A stretch of DNA of 64,000 nucleotides from Brevundimonas sp. NIBR10 (GTDB lineage Bacteria > Pseudomonadota > Alphaproteobacteria > Caulobacterales > Caulobacteraceae). Under the pieces are notes generated by a model. It was not told the DNA's origin, made no database searches, and saw only the letters and a program-made list of their open reading frames with translations. The position numbers were made by a program, and so were the translations under genes. The first letter of the stretch is position 1; every line of letters begins with the position of its first letter. Location: the NCBI RefSeq assembly GCF_027912515.1, contig NZ_CP115464.1:186001-250000 (forward strand), read 5' to 3'. Below are positions 43,764 through 52,325 of the stretch, one piece after another.

Positions 43764-44534
43764 TCAGGCGACGGCGATGCCGGAAACGCGGCGCTTCAGC
43801 ACCGGCAGGGGTCGCCGGCCACGCATCGGGGCGGCGGCCATCACTCGGTGCAGAACCGCCAGCACCAGGGCGGTGATGGCCCAGGACAGAAGCACGTCCG
43901 ACAGATAGTGACCGCCGAATGCGACACGGTTTAGCGACAGCGCGGCGCCGTAGACACAGGCCACCGAGACGGCGGCCAGCCTCCATGGTTTGGGCGTCAT
44001 CAGCAGGACGGCGCAGACCATCCAGGTGGCGGATGACGCCTCGCCCGAAACGAACGAACAGTTGTCCCGGCACGCATCGCTGATCCGCCAGACCTCGGTG
44101 AAGGCGGCGTCGCCGCCGAACAGATCGGTCTGGATCGGTCTCGCGCGCCCCCATGCGGACTTCAAGACGCTGTTGACGACCAATCCGGGTCCGACCACGA
44201 GCCCGACCAACAAAAAGAGTCCGTTGCGTCGCCGGCCCGGCGATGTCCGACCCGCCGCCCGGGCCGACCATCGACGCGGGATCAGGATCACCGCCGCGAC
44301 CACCAGCAGACCGGCCAAGACCCAGGTCGAACTCTTGCGCAGGCCGCGAAGGAGGGGATCGCCGGAGAGCGGAAAGCCCTCGTCGGCACGATGGAAGGCT
44401 GCCGTGACCGCCAGATCCACGCCCGGAAACATCAGGAAATAGACCGACAGGACCACGACCGCCACTAGGGCCAAAGCGACCGGGTCGCCCGGCCTCAGCC
44501 CCGCCTCGACCGAGACCCGCAGCCGGGCCAGCAT
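43764..44534 (-). CDS. PAP2-family phosphatase, possibly lipid A phosphatase-like
   Basis: A 256-aa integral membrane phosphatase with about six helices. The three PAP2 motifs are KSAWGRARP, CSFVSGEAS and SLNRVAFGGHYLSD. The second motif has Glu where the classical PSGH has His; SGE variants occur in the LpxF-like lipid A phosphatase branch, so this may remove a lipid phosphate. The start is uncertain: a TTG at 44612 with a GGGGGGA site is in frame, and the longest frame would overlap mutM. Convergent with nothing; divergent from mutM. Confidence 0.78.
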   Translation of the reverse strand: MLARLRVSVEAGLRPGDPVALALVAVVVLSVYFLMFPGVDLAVTAAFHRADEGFPLSGDPLLRGLRKSSTWVLAGLLVVAAVILIPRRWSARAAGRTSPGRRRNGLFLLVGLVVGPGLVVNSVLKSAWGRARPIQTDLFGGDAAFTEVWRISDACRDNCSFVSGEASSATWMVCAVLLMTPKPWRLAAVSVACVYGAALSLNRVAFGGHYLSDVLLSWAITALVLAVLHRVMAAAPMRGRRPLPVLKRRVSGIAVA

Positions 44535-44794
44535 CCGACGCGCGCGACGCGCCGCCGCCGCGATCAGGGCCCTGTCCGGCCTGACGACCTCACCGTGAAT
44601 GGGTATGTCCAACCGATCCCCCCGAACCGCGCACTCCGGGATCGTGTGACGGGGTTCGGCGTCAGGGGCGCCACGGTTCGACGACGTGGCCAAGGCGGTT
44701 TGTCGACCGTCCCGCGACGGTTGCTCCGCCCCGGTCCGAATGGTCAAGCTTGAGACGACTTCTCCCCGAAGACGGCCCCGTCTAGGGTACGGAC

Positions 44795-45658
44795 ATGCCT
44801 GAACTTCCCGAGGTCGAAACCGTCCGGCGTGGCCTGGAGCCCGTTCTGGTCGGGGCACGGCTGACCCGCGTGCGCCAGAACCGGCCGGACCTGCGGTTTC
44901 CGTTCCCGGAGCGGTTCGTGGATCGGCTGGAGGGGGCGATCGTCGAACGGATCGACCGGCGCGCCAAATATCTGCTGGCTGCCCTGTCGACCGGCGAGAC
45001 CTGGATCACCCATCTGGGCATGACCGGCCGCTTCACCCTGGACGGGGCCCAGGTCGGGGAGTTCGAGGAACCGGCCCCGATCGCGGGCAAACACGAGCAC
45101 ATGAGTTTCTGCGCCGTGCGCGGCGACACGACGACCCGGGTGGGGTTCGCCGATGCCCGACGCTTCGGCTTCATGGGCCTGATCCCGACCGGGGCCGTGG
45201 AGGATCATCCGTGGTTCAGGGCCCTGGGGCCCGAACCCCTCGGCAATGCCTTCTCAGGCGTGCATCTGGCTCAGGCCTTCGACGGCAAGAAGCAGAACAT
45301 CAAGGTCAGTCTGCTCGACCAGCGCAATGTGGCGGGTCTGGGTAACATCTATGTCTGCGAGGCCCTGTACCGGGCGCGCATCTCGCCCCTGATCGCGGCG
45401 GGGAAGGTGTCAAAACCCCGGCTGGAGACCCTGTCTCGCGTCGTGCGCGACGTGTTGAACGACGCCATCGCGGCAGGGGGCTCGACCCTGCGCGACTTTG
45501 CCAATGCCGACGGCGGACAGGGCTATTTCCAGCACCGGTTCGACGTCTATGGCCGTGAAGGAGAGCCCTGTACGGCGGAGGCCTGCAACGGTGCGGTCAG
45601 ACGCATCGTGCAGGCCGGCCGATCCACCTTCTACTGCCCCAGCTGCCAGAAACGGTAG
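44795..45658 (+). CDS. mutM: formamidopyrimidine-DNA glycosylase
   Basis: A 287-aa bifunctional glycosylase/AP lyase for 8-oxoguanine and Fapy lesions. The invariant N-terminal PELPEVE (catalytic proline after Met removal) is present, as are the lysine in RRAKYLL and the helix-two-turn-helix around NIYVCEAL. The C-terminal zinc finger (CTAEAC, CPSC) is complete. It is convergent with the deoxyhypusine-synthase-like gene, with 16 bases between. Confidence 0.97.
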   Translation: MPELPEVETVRRGLEPVLVGARLTRVRQNRPDLRFPFPERFVDRLEGAIVERIDRRAKYLLAALSTGETWITHLGMTGRFTLDGAQVGEFEEPAPIAGKHEHMSFCAVRGDTTTRVGFADARRFGFMGLIPTGAVEDHPWFRALGPEPLGNAFSGVHLAQAFDGKKQNIKVSLLDQRNVAGLGNIYVCEALYRARISPLIAAGKVSKPRLETLSRVVRDVLNDAIAAGGSTLRDFANADGGQGYFQHRFDVYGREGEPCTAEACNGAVRRIVQAGRSTFYCPSCQKR

Positions 45659-45674
45659 CCGGGGCGACAGAGGA

Positions 45675-46727
45675 TTATTTTCCGAACAGCTTGGCCCAGC
45701 GGCGCTTGTCGCGGTTCTTCCAGGCACCGCGATGATAGGCGTCGGAGCCGATCAGCGGCACGACGGTGGTCGCCTCGGCGAAGACCATCTGTTCGTGGGT
45801 GGTCTGGACCTTGCCCCACGAAGCCGCCTCTTTCAGCGTCGAGGACGAGCACGCCCCGTCGCGGACGTCGGCGACCGTGATCTGGACCGCATAGCGGTGC
45901 ATCTCGGCCTCGATGCCGAGGATCTCGGCGCAGACGACCGTGTCCTGGGCGAAATTCTTCGGAACGCCGCCGCCGACCATGAACAGGCCGGTGACGCCCG
46001 CCGCGATCTTGATGTCGGTCAGTTCGCGGAAGTCGGCGACCGCGTCGATCATCAGATAGGGCTGGCCCGCCGCGATCCGCTCCTTCTGGTGCTTGACCAG
46101 ACCGAAACCGGCGGAAGAGTCGACGAAGGCCGGGCAGAAGATCGGCACGCCTTCTTCATAGGCGGTCTGGATCAGCGAGCCCTCTTTCTTGGCGTTGCCT
46201 TCCGACAGCCATTTGCCCATCTCCCAGATGAACTCGCGGCTGGAATAGGCGCGGGGCTCCAGGGCGTTGCAGATCTCCAGGATGGTGTGATCGCAGTTCT
46301 GGAGCTCTTCCTCGTCGATATAGGTGTCGTAGATCCGGTCGATGTAGTTGTCGCGCAGGACGTTGTCGTCCACCTCACCGGCGGCCTGATAGTGTTTGAA
46401 GCCCAGGGCCTCGAAGAAATCCATGTCGACGATGGAGGCGCCGGTGGCCACGATCGCGTCGATCATGCCGAACTTCACCATGTCGCGGTACACATGCATG
46501 CAGCCGCCGGCCGAGGTCGAACCGGCCAGGATCAGCCAAGGCGAGCAGTCGGCGTCCTCGATGGCCATTGAGAAGATGTCGGCGGCCCGGGCCGTGTCGC
46601 GCGAGCTGAAGCTCATCTTGCGCATCGAATCGATGATCGGGCGGGCGTCGAAGGACGTGATGTCGATGTGCTCGACGACGTTCTGGAGCAGCTGAGCCTT
46701 GGTGTTGGACTGAACGGGAGCGTTCAT
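45675..46727 (-). CDS. deoxyhypusine synthase-like enzyme, probable homospermidine synthase
   Basis: A 350-aa NAD-dependent aminobutyltransferase of the DHS family. Key parts are LILAGSTSAGG, IVATGAS, and the catalytic lysine in KEAASWGK. Bacteria lack eIF5A, and related DHS-like proteins make homospermidine from putrescine. The ornithine decarboxylase gene immediately upstream, transcribed in the same direction, supplies putrescine and supports that role. The specific product here is inference. A hairpin separates the two genes. Confidence 0.88.
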   Translation of the reverse strand: MNAPVQSNTKAQLLQNVVEHIDITSFDARPIIDSMRKMSFSSRDTARAADIFSMAIEDADCSPWLILAGSTSAGGCMHVYRDMVKFGMIDAIVATGASIVDMDFFEALGFKHYQAAGEVDDNVLRDNYIDRIYDTYIDEEELQNCDHTILEICNALEPRAYSSREFIWEMGKWLSEGNAKKEGSLIQTAYEEGVPIFCPAFVDSSAGFGLVKHQKERIAAGQPYLMIDAVADFRELTDIKIAAGVTGLFMVGGGVPKNFAQDTVVCAEILGIEAEMHRYAVQITVADVRDGACSSSTLKEAASWGKVQTTHEQMVFAEATTVVPLIGSDAYHRGAWKNRDKRRWAKLFGK

Positions 46728-46770
46728 TGCAAGGGTTTCCCTTTGGTTTGAGCGCCCGTCGTCAAAGTAA

Positions 46771-46802
46771 GCAGCGGCCCGGACGGAGCGACGGGCCGCT
46801 GC
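46771..46802 (-). terminator. hairpin between ODC and the DHS-like gene
   Basis: GCAGCGGCCCG (46771-46781) pairs perfectly with CGGGCCGCTGC (46792-46802) across a 10-base loop. On the minus strand it is followed by TTACTTTG, only weakly U-rich. It would be an attenuator or partial terminator lowering expression of the downstream DHS-like gene relative to ODC, or a processing site. Confidence 0.5.
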
Positions 46803-46839
46803 TGATTAGAACCGAAACATGACGGTTTAGCGCCAGGCC

Positions 46840-48105
46840 CTAGCGGCGGGCCTTCTTGCGCTGACCGGCCTTGCCCTTGGGCCGCGACAGACGAACGACC
46901 TTGCGGGCCGCTTCTTCTGCCGTGGTGCGCACGGTGGGGATGGAGCGCGGGGCCAGGCCGTACAGCGAGGCCATCGGGGCATCCTCGACGACGGCGAGAT
47001 CGTGCTCGCCATAGCCGTTGAAGCCCGTCGACATCGCCACACCATAGGCACCCAGCATGCCGATCTCGATGAAGTCGCCTTCACGGATGTCGGCCGGCAG
47101 CCAGAACGGGCCGGGCATGTGGTCGATCGAGTCGCAGGTCGGTCCATAGAACTGGAACGGCTTGAGATCGGCCGAGGCCTCGCCGTCCCGGACCAGCTTG
47201 GTCGGGAAGGGCCAGCGCGAGTGGGTCGCGTCGAACAGCGAGCCGTAGGACCCGTCGTTCAGATACAGGGCGTCGCCCTTGCGCAGATCAACGCGCGCCA
47301 GGATCGACGAGGATTCGGCGACCAGGGCCCGGCCGGGCTCGCACCACAGCTCGGTCGTTTCCGACACGGGCATCTCGTTGAAGCCGCGATGAATGGCGTC
47401 GGCATATTCGCTCATGTCCGGCGGGACCATGCCCGGATAGACCGAGGGGAAGCCGCCGCCGACATCCACGATGTCCACGATGACGCCGGCACGGCTGATC
47501 GAACGCCCGACCTGGGCCATGGCGGCCTGGTAGGCGGTCGGACGCATGCACTGCGACCCGACGTGGAAGGACACGCCCATCAGGCCGTCGACCACCGCGC
47601 GGCGAACCGACAGCAGCAGGGCCGGAGCCTGATCGGTCGACACGCCGAACTTGCCCGACAGCGTATAGGCCGCGCCCTCTGCGGACACCGCCATGCGCAC
47701 GATCAGGTTCAGATCGGTCGCCCCGCCCGTGCAGTCGAGAATCTTCTGCAGCTCGTCTTCGCAGTCGAGCGAGAAGGTCCGGACGCCGTGATCGAAATAG
47801 GCGCGCGTGATCGCCGACCGGCTCTTGACCGGATGCATGAAGGCCAGACGCGCATTGGCGCTGACCGAGCGGACCAGCTCGATTTCGGCAAGCGATGCGA
47901 CGTCGAACCCGGTCACGCCAGCGTCGACGAGAGTCTGAATGACCCACGCGGACGGATTGGCCTTCACAGCATAGAAGACGTCGGCCTTGAGATTATCCTG
48001 GAACCAGCGCGCCGCTACGGAAACCGAACGCGGCCGCACGAGTGCGACGGGGCGTTCAGGGGACCGCTCGCGGACCAGGTCCAGGGGAAAATGATACGTG
48101 CGCAA
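46840..48105 (-). CDS. ornithine decarboxylase-like (alanine-racemase fold) enzyme
   Basis: A 421-aa PLP enzyme of the eukaryotic-type ODC/DAPDC fold. The PLP lysine is in VFYAVKANP, the phosphate site in VDVGGGFPS, CEPGR binds the cofactor, and the active-site cysteine is in FYGPTCDSID. It ends in a Lys/Arg-rich tail. The pairing with the DHS-like gene and the speF-type leader indicates ornithine (or lysine/ornithine) decarboxylation to putrescine. A very basic C-terminal extension (about 20 residues) is unusual. Confidence 0.9.
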   Translation of the reverse strand: MRTYHFPLDLVRERSPERPVALVRPRSVSVAARWFQDNLKADVFYAVKANPSAWVIQTLVDAGVTGFDVASLAEIELVRSVSANARLAFMHPVKSRSAITRAYFDHGVRTFSLDCEDELQKILDCTGGATDLNLIVRMAVSAEGAAYTLSGKFGVSTDQAPALLLSVRRAVVDGLMGVSFHVGSQCMRPTAYQAAMAQVGRSISRAGVIVDIVDVGGGFPSVYPGMVPPDMSEYADAIHRGFNEMPVSETTELWCEPGRALVAESSSILARVDLRKGDALYLNDGSYGSLFDATHSRWPFPTKLVRDGEASADLKPFQFYGPTCDSIDHMPGPFWLPADIREGDFIEIGMLGAYGVAMSTGFNGYGEHDLAVVEDAPMASLYGLAPRSIPTVRTTAEEAARKVVRLSRPKGKAGQRKKARR

Positions 48106-48111
48106 TTCACG

Positions 48112-48200
48112 TAAACCCCTGTAATTGTTAAACCCAGCCGGCGTTAGCAGCGCAACGTGTAGACCTACGGGGTCCGCCGGAAGGCGCGATTTAGGGTCAC
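48112..48200 (-). ncRNA. speF-type leader RNA of the ornithine decarboxylase gene
   Basis: The 5' leader is markedly AT-rich near the gene and carries three successive small stem-loops on the minus strand: CGCC-UUCC-GGCG (48175-48186), GACC-CCGUA-GGUC (48162-48174) and GCG-CUGCUAA-CGC (48141-48153). Alphaproteobacterial odc/speF genes carry a conserved leader of this kind (the Rfam speF motif). I recognise the pattern from memory and could not run a covariance model. It probably adjusts ODC expression. Confidence 0.5.
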
Positions 48201-48204
48201 GGGA

Positions 48205-48222
48205 CTGTCATGTAAAGCGGTT
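48205..48222 (+). promoter_or_regulatory. possible Pho-box half site upstream of phnC
   Basis: CTGTCAT at 48205-48211 is a perfect PhoB half site, followed by GTAA and AGCGGTT, which is a poor second half. It lies about 200 bases before the phnC start in the region between the polyamine and phosphonate operons. The remaining bases to the phnC start (48223-48415) hold no gene or clear promoter that I can see. Confidence 0.3.
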
Positions 48223-48415
48223 TTTTCGTGGCCTGCGCGAATGGTGACGCCCGCCAAACCCTTGCCGGGCCTGAAAAACTCCGGGACCGGACAATACGGA
48301 GGTCGCGCCGTGCCACGCCACTGGACGCCGCAGCGGCCCGCGTGGCATTAAGACTTGCCGGATCGCCCACGTCGCGCCCCGGCTCCCGAGCTTTCCAGCC
48401 GATCCAGCGAGCCTG

Positions 48416-49225
48416 ATGACCGCCTCAAGCCCAGCCGCCGACGCCGGCCTCGTCATGGCGCGAGACGTCTCGAAGACCTTCGGTGCGCGCAAGGCGCTCG
48501 ACGGCGTGTCCATCAGCGTCGCCAACGGCGAGATGGTCGCCCTGATCGGTCCGTCGGGGTCGGGCAAGTCCACCCTTCTGCGGTCCATCACCGGCCTTCA
48601 GTCGATCGACGGCGGCAAAGGCACGATCCAGGTGTTCGGCACGACGGTCCAGAAGGACGGCCGCACCACCAGTGCCGTGCGCCGCTGCCGCGTCCGGCTG
48701 GGCATGATCTTCCAGCAGTTCAACCTGGTCGGCCGTCTCAGCCTGTTCGCCAATGTGATGCTGGGTGCACTGGGGCGCCTGCCGTCCTGGCGGGGTCTGA
48801 TCGGCGTCTGGCCTCTTGCGGACCAGCAGAAGGCGATGGCGGCCCTGCATCGCGTCGGCGTGTCCGACTATGCCGCCCAGCGCGCCAACACCCTGTCGGG
48901 CGGCCAGCAGCAGCGCGGCGCCATCGCCCGCGCCATCGTCCAGGGGGCCCACGCCATCCTGGCCGACGAACCGGTCGCATCCCTGGACCCCGTCTCGGCC
49001 CGCAAGGTGATGGAACTTCTGGTCGAGCTGAACCGGCGCGACGGCATGGGCGTCATCGTCACCCTGCACCAGGTCGACTATGCGATCCGCTATTGCGAGC
49101 GGGTCATCGCCCTGAAGGCCGGGAAGGTCGTCTATGACGGTCCTTCGACCGGTCTGGACACCAGGACCCTCATCGACATCTACGGCCCCGAGTTCGAGGA
49201 CGCCTTCTGGGAAGCCACGGCGTGA
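48416..49225 (+). CDS. phnC: phosphonate/phosphate ABC transporter ATP-binding protein
   Basis: A 269-aa ABC ATPase. Walker A is GPSGSGKST, the Q-loop is GMIFQQFNLVGRLS, the signature is LSGGQQQR, Walker B is AILADEP and the switch His is in VTLHQVD. The QFNLV segment and the overall layout are those of PhnC/PtxA rather than amino-acid importers. It overlaps phnD by 4 bases, so phnC, phnD and the phnD-phnE fusion form one operon. Confidence 0.93.
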   Translation: MTASSPAADAGLVMARDVSKTFGARKALDGVSISVANGEMVALIGPSGSGKSTLLRSITGLQSIDGGKGTIQVFGTTVQKDGRTTSAVRRCRVRLGMIFQQFNLVGRLSLFANVMLGALGRLPSWRGLIGVWPLADQQKAMAALHRVGVSDYAAQRANTLSGGQQQRGAIARAIVQGAHAILADEPVASLDPVSARKVMELLVELNRRDGMGVIVTLHQVDYAIRYCERVIALKAGKVVYDGPSTGLDTRTLIDIYGPEFEDAFWEATA

Positions 49226-50229
49226 ACCGAGGCCACAGGTCCGGCTGGGGCCTCGTCGCAGGAACCCTGGTGGCCGCTGCCGGCCTGCTTCTGGCGGGAT
49301 GTGGTGACCGGTCGTCGTCCAATCCGCGCGCGCCCGAACGCATCGCCTTCGCCATCCTGTCGGCCCAGGGCCAGGCCTCGGCCGCGCCCCTGTGGCAGCC
49401 CCTGCTGGATGACCTGTCGCAGACCATCGGCGTGCCCGTCGAGCCCCGCTTCACCGCCGACTACGCCGAACTGCTGGGCGAACTCGGGCGCGGACAGGTC
49501 CAGGCGGCCTGGCTGTCGCCCGGCCCGGCGGTCCAAGCCGTTGATGCCGGATCGGCCGAGGTGGTCGCGCGCACGGTGAATGCCGACGGCGAGGCCAGCT
49601 ATCGCTCCACCCTGATCGTGCGGCGCGGCGCGGGCATCACGCTCCAGGACGTCCTGGCCTGTGGCGCGCGCTACAGCTTCGGCTCCGGCGACGCCCAGTC
49701 TACCTCCGGCACCCTGGCGCCCCAGGTCTTCCTGTTCAATCCGCGCAACATCCGCCCCGAGGCCTGCTTCAAGTCGGTCCGCACCGCCAACCATGAGCGC
49801 AATGCCTTCGAGGTCGCCACGGGCGTCCTGGACGTGGCCACCTCCAACACGGCGACCAGCGCGGCGCTGGAACGCCAGAACCCGGTTCTGGCCGCCCAGA
49901 TCGAGACCCTGTGGTCGTCCCCGCCCATCCCCGAAAGCGGCATCCTGGTGCGCCCGGACATCGATCCAGTGGTCAAGGAAAAGATCCGTACCTTCTTCCT
50001 CGCCTATGGACGCGGCGACAGCAGCCGGGCCGCCCGTCAGCGCCAGGTACTGGCCGCGCTCAACTATTCCCGCTTCATCGCCGCCGATGACGACTATCTG
50101 GACCCGGTGCGCGAACTGGCGGCCGACCAGGCCCTGACCTCTGCGCGCGCCTCGGGCGACCAGGCGGCGGCGGCGCGTGCCGAAGCGGGCCTCAAGGCCC
50201 TGCGCGCCAAGCGGGAAATCCAGCCATGA
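49222..50229 (+). CDS. phnD: phosphonate-type substrate-binding lipoprotein
   Basis: A 335-aa PhnD/PtxB-type periplasmic receptor. The lipobox LLAGC lies near residue 27, so it is membrane-anchored. The family motifs AFAILSAQGQASA, PLLDDLSQTIGVPVE and FGSGDAQSTSGTLAP are clear, with the paired cysteines in VLACG and EACF. It is a paralogue of the first half of the next gene. It begins inside the end of phnC and ends 67 bases before the fusion gene. Confidence 0.92.
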   Translation: MNRGHRSGWGLVAGTLVAAAGLLLAGCGDRSSSNPRAPERIAFAILSAQGQASAAPLWQPLLDDLSQTIGVPVEPRFTADYAELLGELGRGQVQAAWLSPGPAVQAVDAGSAEVVARTVNADGEASYRSTLIVRRGAGITLQDVLACGARYSFGSGDAQSTSGTLAPQVFLFNPRNIRPEACFKSVRTANHERNAFEVATGVLDVATSNTATSAALERQNPVLAAQIETLWSSPPIPESGILVRPDIDPVVKEKIRTFFLAYGRGDSSRAARQRQVLAALNYSRFIAADDDYLDPVRELAADQALTSARASGDQAAAARAEAGLKALRAKREIQP

Positions 50230-50296
50230 CGGCGATCGGCGCCCCTCTGACCTTCATACGCGACCTGGATCAGGCCGCACCCGGGATACCTTCGGC

Positions 50297-52141
50297 ATGA
50301 CCCGACTTCGCCTTCTCGTTTTCGGCCTTCTTGCGGCCGCCGCCCTGATGTTCGGCCCGGTTCCGGCCGCACTCGCCCAGGCCCAGCCGGAGCGGCCGAC
50401 CAAGATCGTCTTCACCGTCCTGTCGGCTGAGGGCCAGGCGTCGTCCGGCCCGCTGTGGCAACCGCTGCTGGATGATCTGGAGCGCGAGATCGGCATTCCG
50501 GTCGAGCCCATCTTCGCCACAAACTACAGCGTTCTGGTCGAGGCCATGCGCGCCAACCAGGCCCAGATCGGCTGGTTCTCGGCTCTGCCCGCCGTCCAGG
50601 CCATCGACCGGTCGCAGGGCGAGGTCATCGCCCGCACCGTCGATACCGAAGGCAAGGATTCCTACACCTCGACCCTGATCGTGAAGAAGGGTTCGGGCAT
50701 CACCGTCGATGACGTGGCCCGGTGCGGAAAACGCTACACCTTCGGCATCGGCGACGCCCAGTCGACCTCGGGCACCCTGGCCCCCCTGACCTATTTCTTC
50801 GGCCCCCGGAACATCACCCCCAGCGCCTGTTTCTCGACCGTCCGTTCGGCCAACCATCAGGCAAACTCCTTCTCGATCGCCAACGGCCAGGTCGATGTGG
50901 CGACGTCCAACTCGGTCAATCTGATCTTCCTGCGCCGCCAGAACCCCCAGATCGCCGACCAGATCGAGACCATCTGGGAGTCGCCGCCGATCCCGGAATC
51001 CGGCATCGTCCTGCGCAAGGACCTGCCCGCCGACCTGAAGGCGAAGATCCGCGAGTTCTTCGTCACCTACGGCCAGGGTGCCGGGCCTGACTCCGCGCGT
51101 CAGCGCACGGTCATGGAAGGCCTCAACTATTCGCAGTTCCGCGAGGCTGACGACACCTATCTGAACCCCATCCGCGAGATGAAGGCCGACCAGGCCCGGC
51201 GCGAGGGCCGGGCCTCCGACGTCGCGCCGCCCAAGGTGGATGCGACGAAGACCCTGTTCCAGTCGACGCCCTTCCTGCTGATCGGCCTGCTGGCCGTCTT
51301 CGCCATCATCATGAACCTGCTGCCCAAGAGGGCGGCGGTCGTCGGCGACCCGTCCGTCGTTCCGGCCCCGCCGACCAAACCGCTGGCGGCATGGTCGCTG
51401 GACATCCTGCTGTGGGGCGGGTTCGCCATCATCCTGATAGCCGCCTTCAACCGGGTCGACCTGCCCAACATCACCACCCTGTTCTCCAACACCGAGAACA
51501 TGAGCAACTACGGCCGGGACTTCCTCAATCCCGACTTCACCGACTGGAAGCCCCTGGTCGGCCAGATGTGGCTGACGGTGCAGATCGCCCTGTGGGGCAC
51601 CTTCCTGGCGGTCTTCCTGGCCGTGCCCCTGGCCCTGATGGCGTCGCGCAACCTGTCGCCGGCCTGGCTGGTCTGGCCCGTGCGACGGGTCATGGACCTG
51701 CTGCGCTCGATCCCCGACCTGGTCATCGGCACCCTGTTCATCGTCGCCGTGGGCCTGGGGCCGCTCGCCGGCGTCCTCGCCATCGCGCTGAACACCGCAG
51801 GCGTTCTCGCCAAACTGTTCTCCGAGGCGGTCGAGTCGATCGACAAGGGCCCGATCGAAGGCGTCAAGGCGACCGGCGCCAACCGGTTGCACGAGATCGT
51901 CTGGGGCGTCATTCCCCAGGTGGCTCCCCTGTGGACTTCGTTCGCCCTGTATCGATTCGAGTCCAACAGCCGGGCGGCGACCGTGCTCGGCCTGATCGGC
52001 GCCGGCGGCATCGGCCAGGCCCTGTTCGAGAGCCTTCAGGCGTTCGAATACCGCACCGTCTCGACCATCGCCCTGATCATCATCGTCGCCGTGACCTTGA
52101 TCGACATGCTGAGCCAGGCGATGCGCAAGCGGCTGCTGTAA
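50297..52141 (+). CDS. fusion of a PhnD-type receptor and a PhnE-type permease
   Basis: A 614-aa single reading frame. Residues 1-29 are a signal peptide and about 35-330 are a complete PhnD-like domain (VFTVLSAEGQASS, GIGDAQSTSGTLAP). A membrane helix near 356-376 and a Pro-rich linker follow, then about 400-610 form a PhnE permease with helices and the EAA-loop region (ESIDKGPIEGVKATGA). Receptors and permeases are normally separate proteins here. No frameshift or stop lies at the joint. The fixed receptor next to a free lipoprotein PhnD suggests two ligand inputs. Confidence 0.9.
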   Translation: MTRLRLLVFGLLAAAALMFGPVPAALAQAQPERPTKIVFTVLSAEGQASSGPLWQPLLDDLEREIGIPVEPIFATNYSVLVEAMRANQAQIGWFSALPAVQAIDRSQGEVIARTVDTEGKDSYTSTLIVKKGSGITVDDVARCGKRYTFGIGDAQSTSGTLAPLTYFFGPRNITPSACFSTVRSANHQANSFSIANGQVDVATSNSVNLIFLRRQNPQIADQIETIWESPPIPESGIVLRKDLPADLKAKIREFFVTYGQGAGPDSARQRTVMEGLNYSQFREADDTYLNPIREMKADQARREGRASDVAPPKVDATKTLFQSTPFLLIGLLAVFAIIMNLLPKRAAVVGDPSVVPAPPTKPLAAWSLDILLWGGFAIILIAAFNRVDLPNITTLFSNTENMSNYGRDFLNPDFTDWKPLVGQMWLTVQIALWGTFLAVFLAVPLALMASRNLSPAWLVWPVRRVMDLLRSIPDLVIGTLFIVAVGLGPLAGVLAIALNTAGVLAKLFSEAVESIDKGPIEGVKATGANRLHEIVWGVIPQVAPLWTSFALYRFESNSRAATVLGLIGAGGIGQALFESLQAFEYRTVSTIALIIIVAVTLIDMLSQAMRKRLL

Positions 52142-52151
52142 TCCTTGGAAC

Positions 52152-52277
52152 CCGCTCATCCCGGCGAAAGCCGGGACCCAGTTCCTTGGGCGATCAGCGG
52201 GCGTGGTGAGACGAGGTCCTGATCCGGCGCACTGACTCACGAAAGCTCTGGATCCCGGCTTTCGCCAGGATGAGCGG
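52152..52277. repeat. long inverted-repeat element
   Basis: A 30-base arm (52152-52181, starting CCGCTCATCCCGGCGAAAGC) is matched at 52248-52277 in reverse complement with 2 mismatches, and 66 bases lie between. The arms are self-complementary inside (CCCGGCGAAAGCCGGG), so each can fold alone. It lies between the PhnE fusion and pstS, 10 bases past the stop, and probably ends transcription. It resembles intergenic repeats common in Caulobacterales. Confidence 0.85.
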
Positions 52278-52292
52278 AGGTGAAAGTTCAAA

Positions 52293-52322
52293 GCGTCACA
52301 AAGCTGATCTAATGCGTCACAA
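52293..52322 (+). promoter_or_regulatory. PhoB-box-like direct repeats before pstS
   Basis: GCGTCACAA occurs at 52293-52301 and again at 52314-52322, 21 bases apart, with CTGATCT between at about half that distance. Repeats of TGTCA/CGTCAC type spaced by about 11 bases are typical of PhoB sites. The second copy overlaps the ribosome-binding region just before the pstS start codon, which is unusual. Confidence 0.4.
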
Positions 52323-52325
52323 GCC

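Noticed and set aside
44535..44858. Longer N-terminus for the PAP2 phosphatase
   Set aside because: It would overlap the mutM start and add residues without hydrophobic or conserved content; a shorter start is more credible.
48355..49137. Open frame overlapping phnC in another frame
   Set aside because: Arg/Pro-rich translation; phnC in the main frame has every ABC motif.
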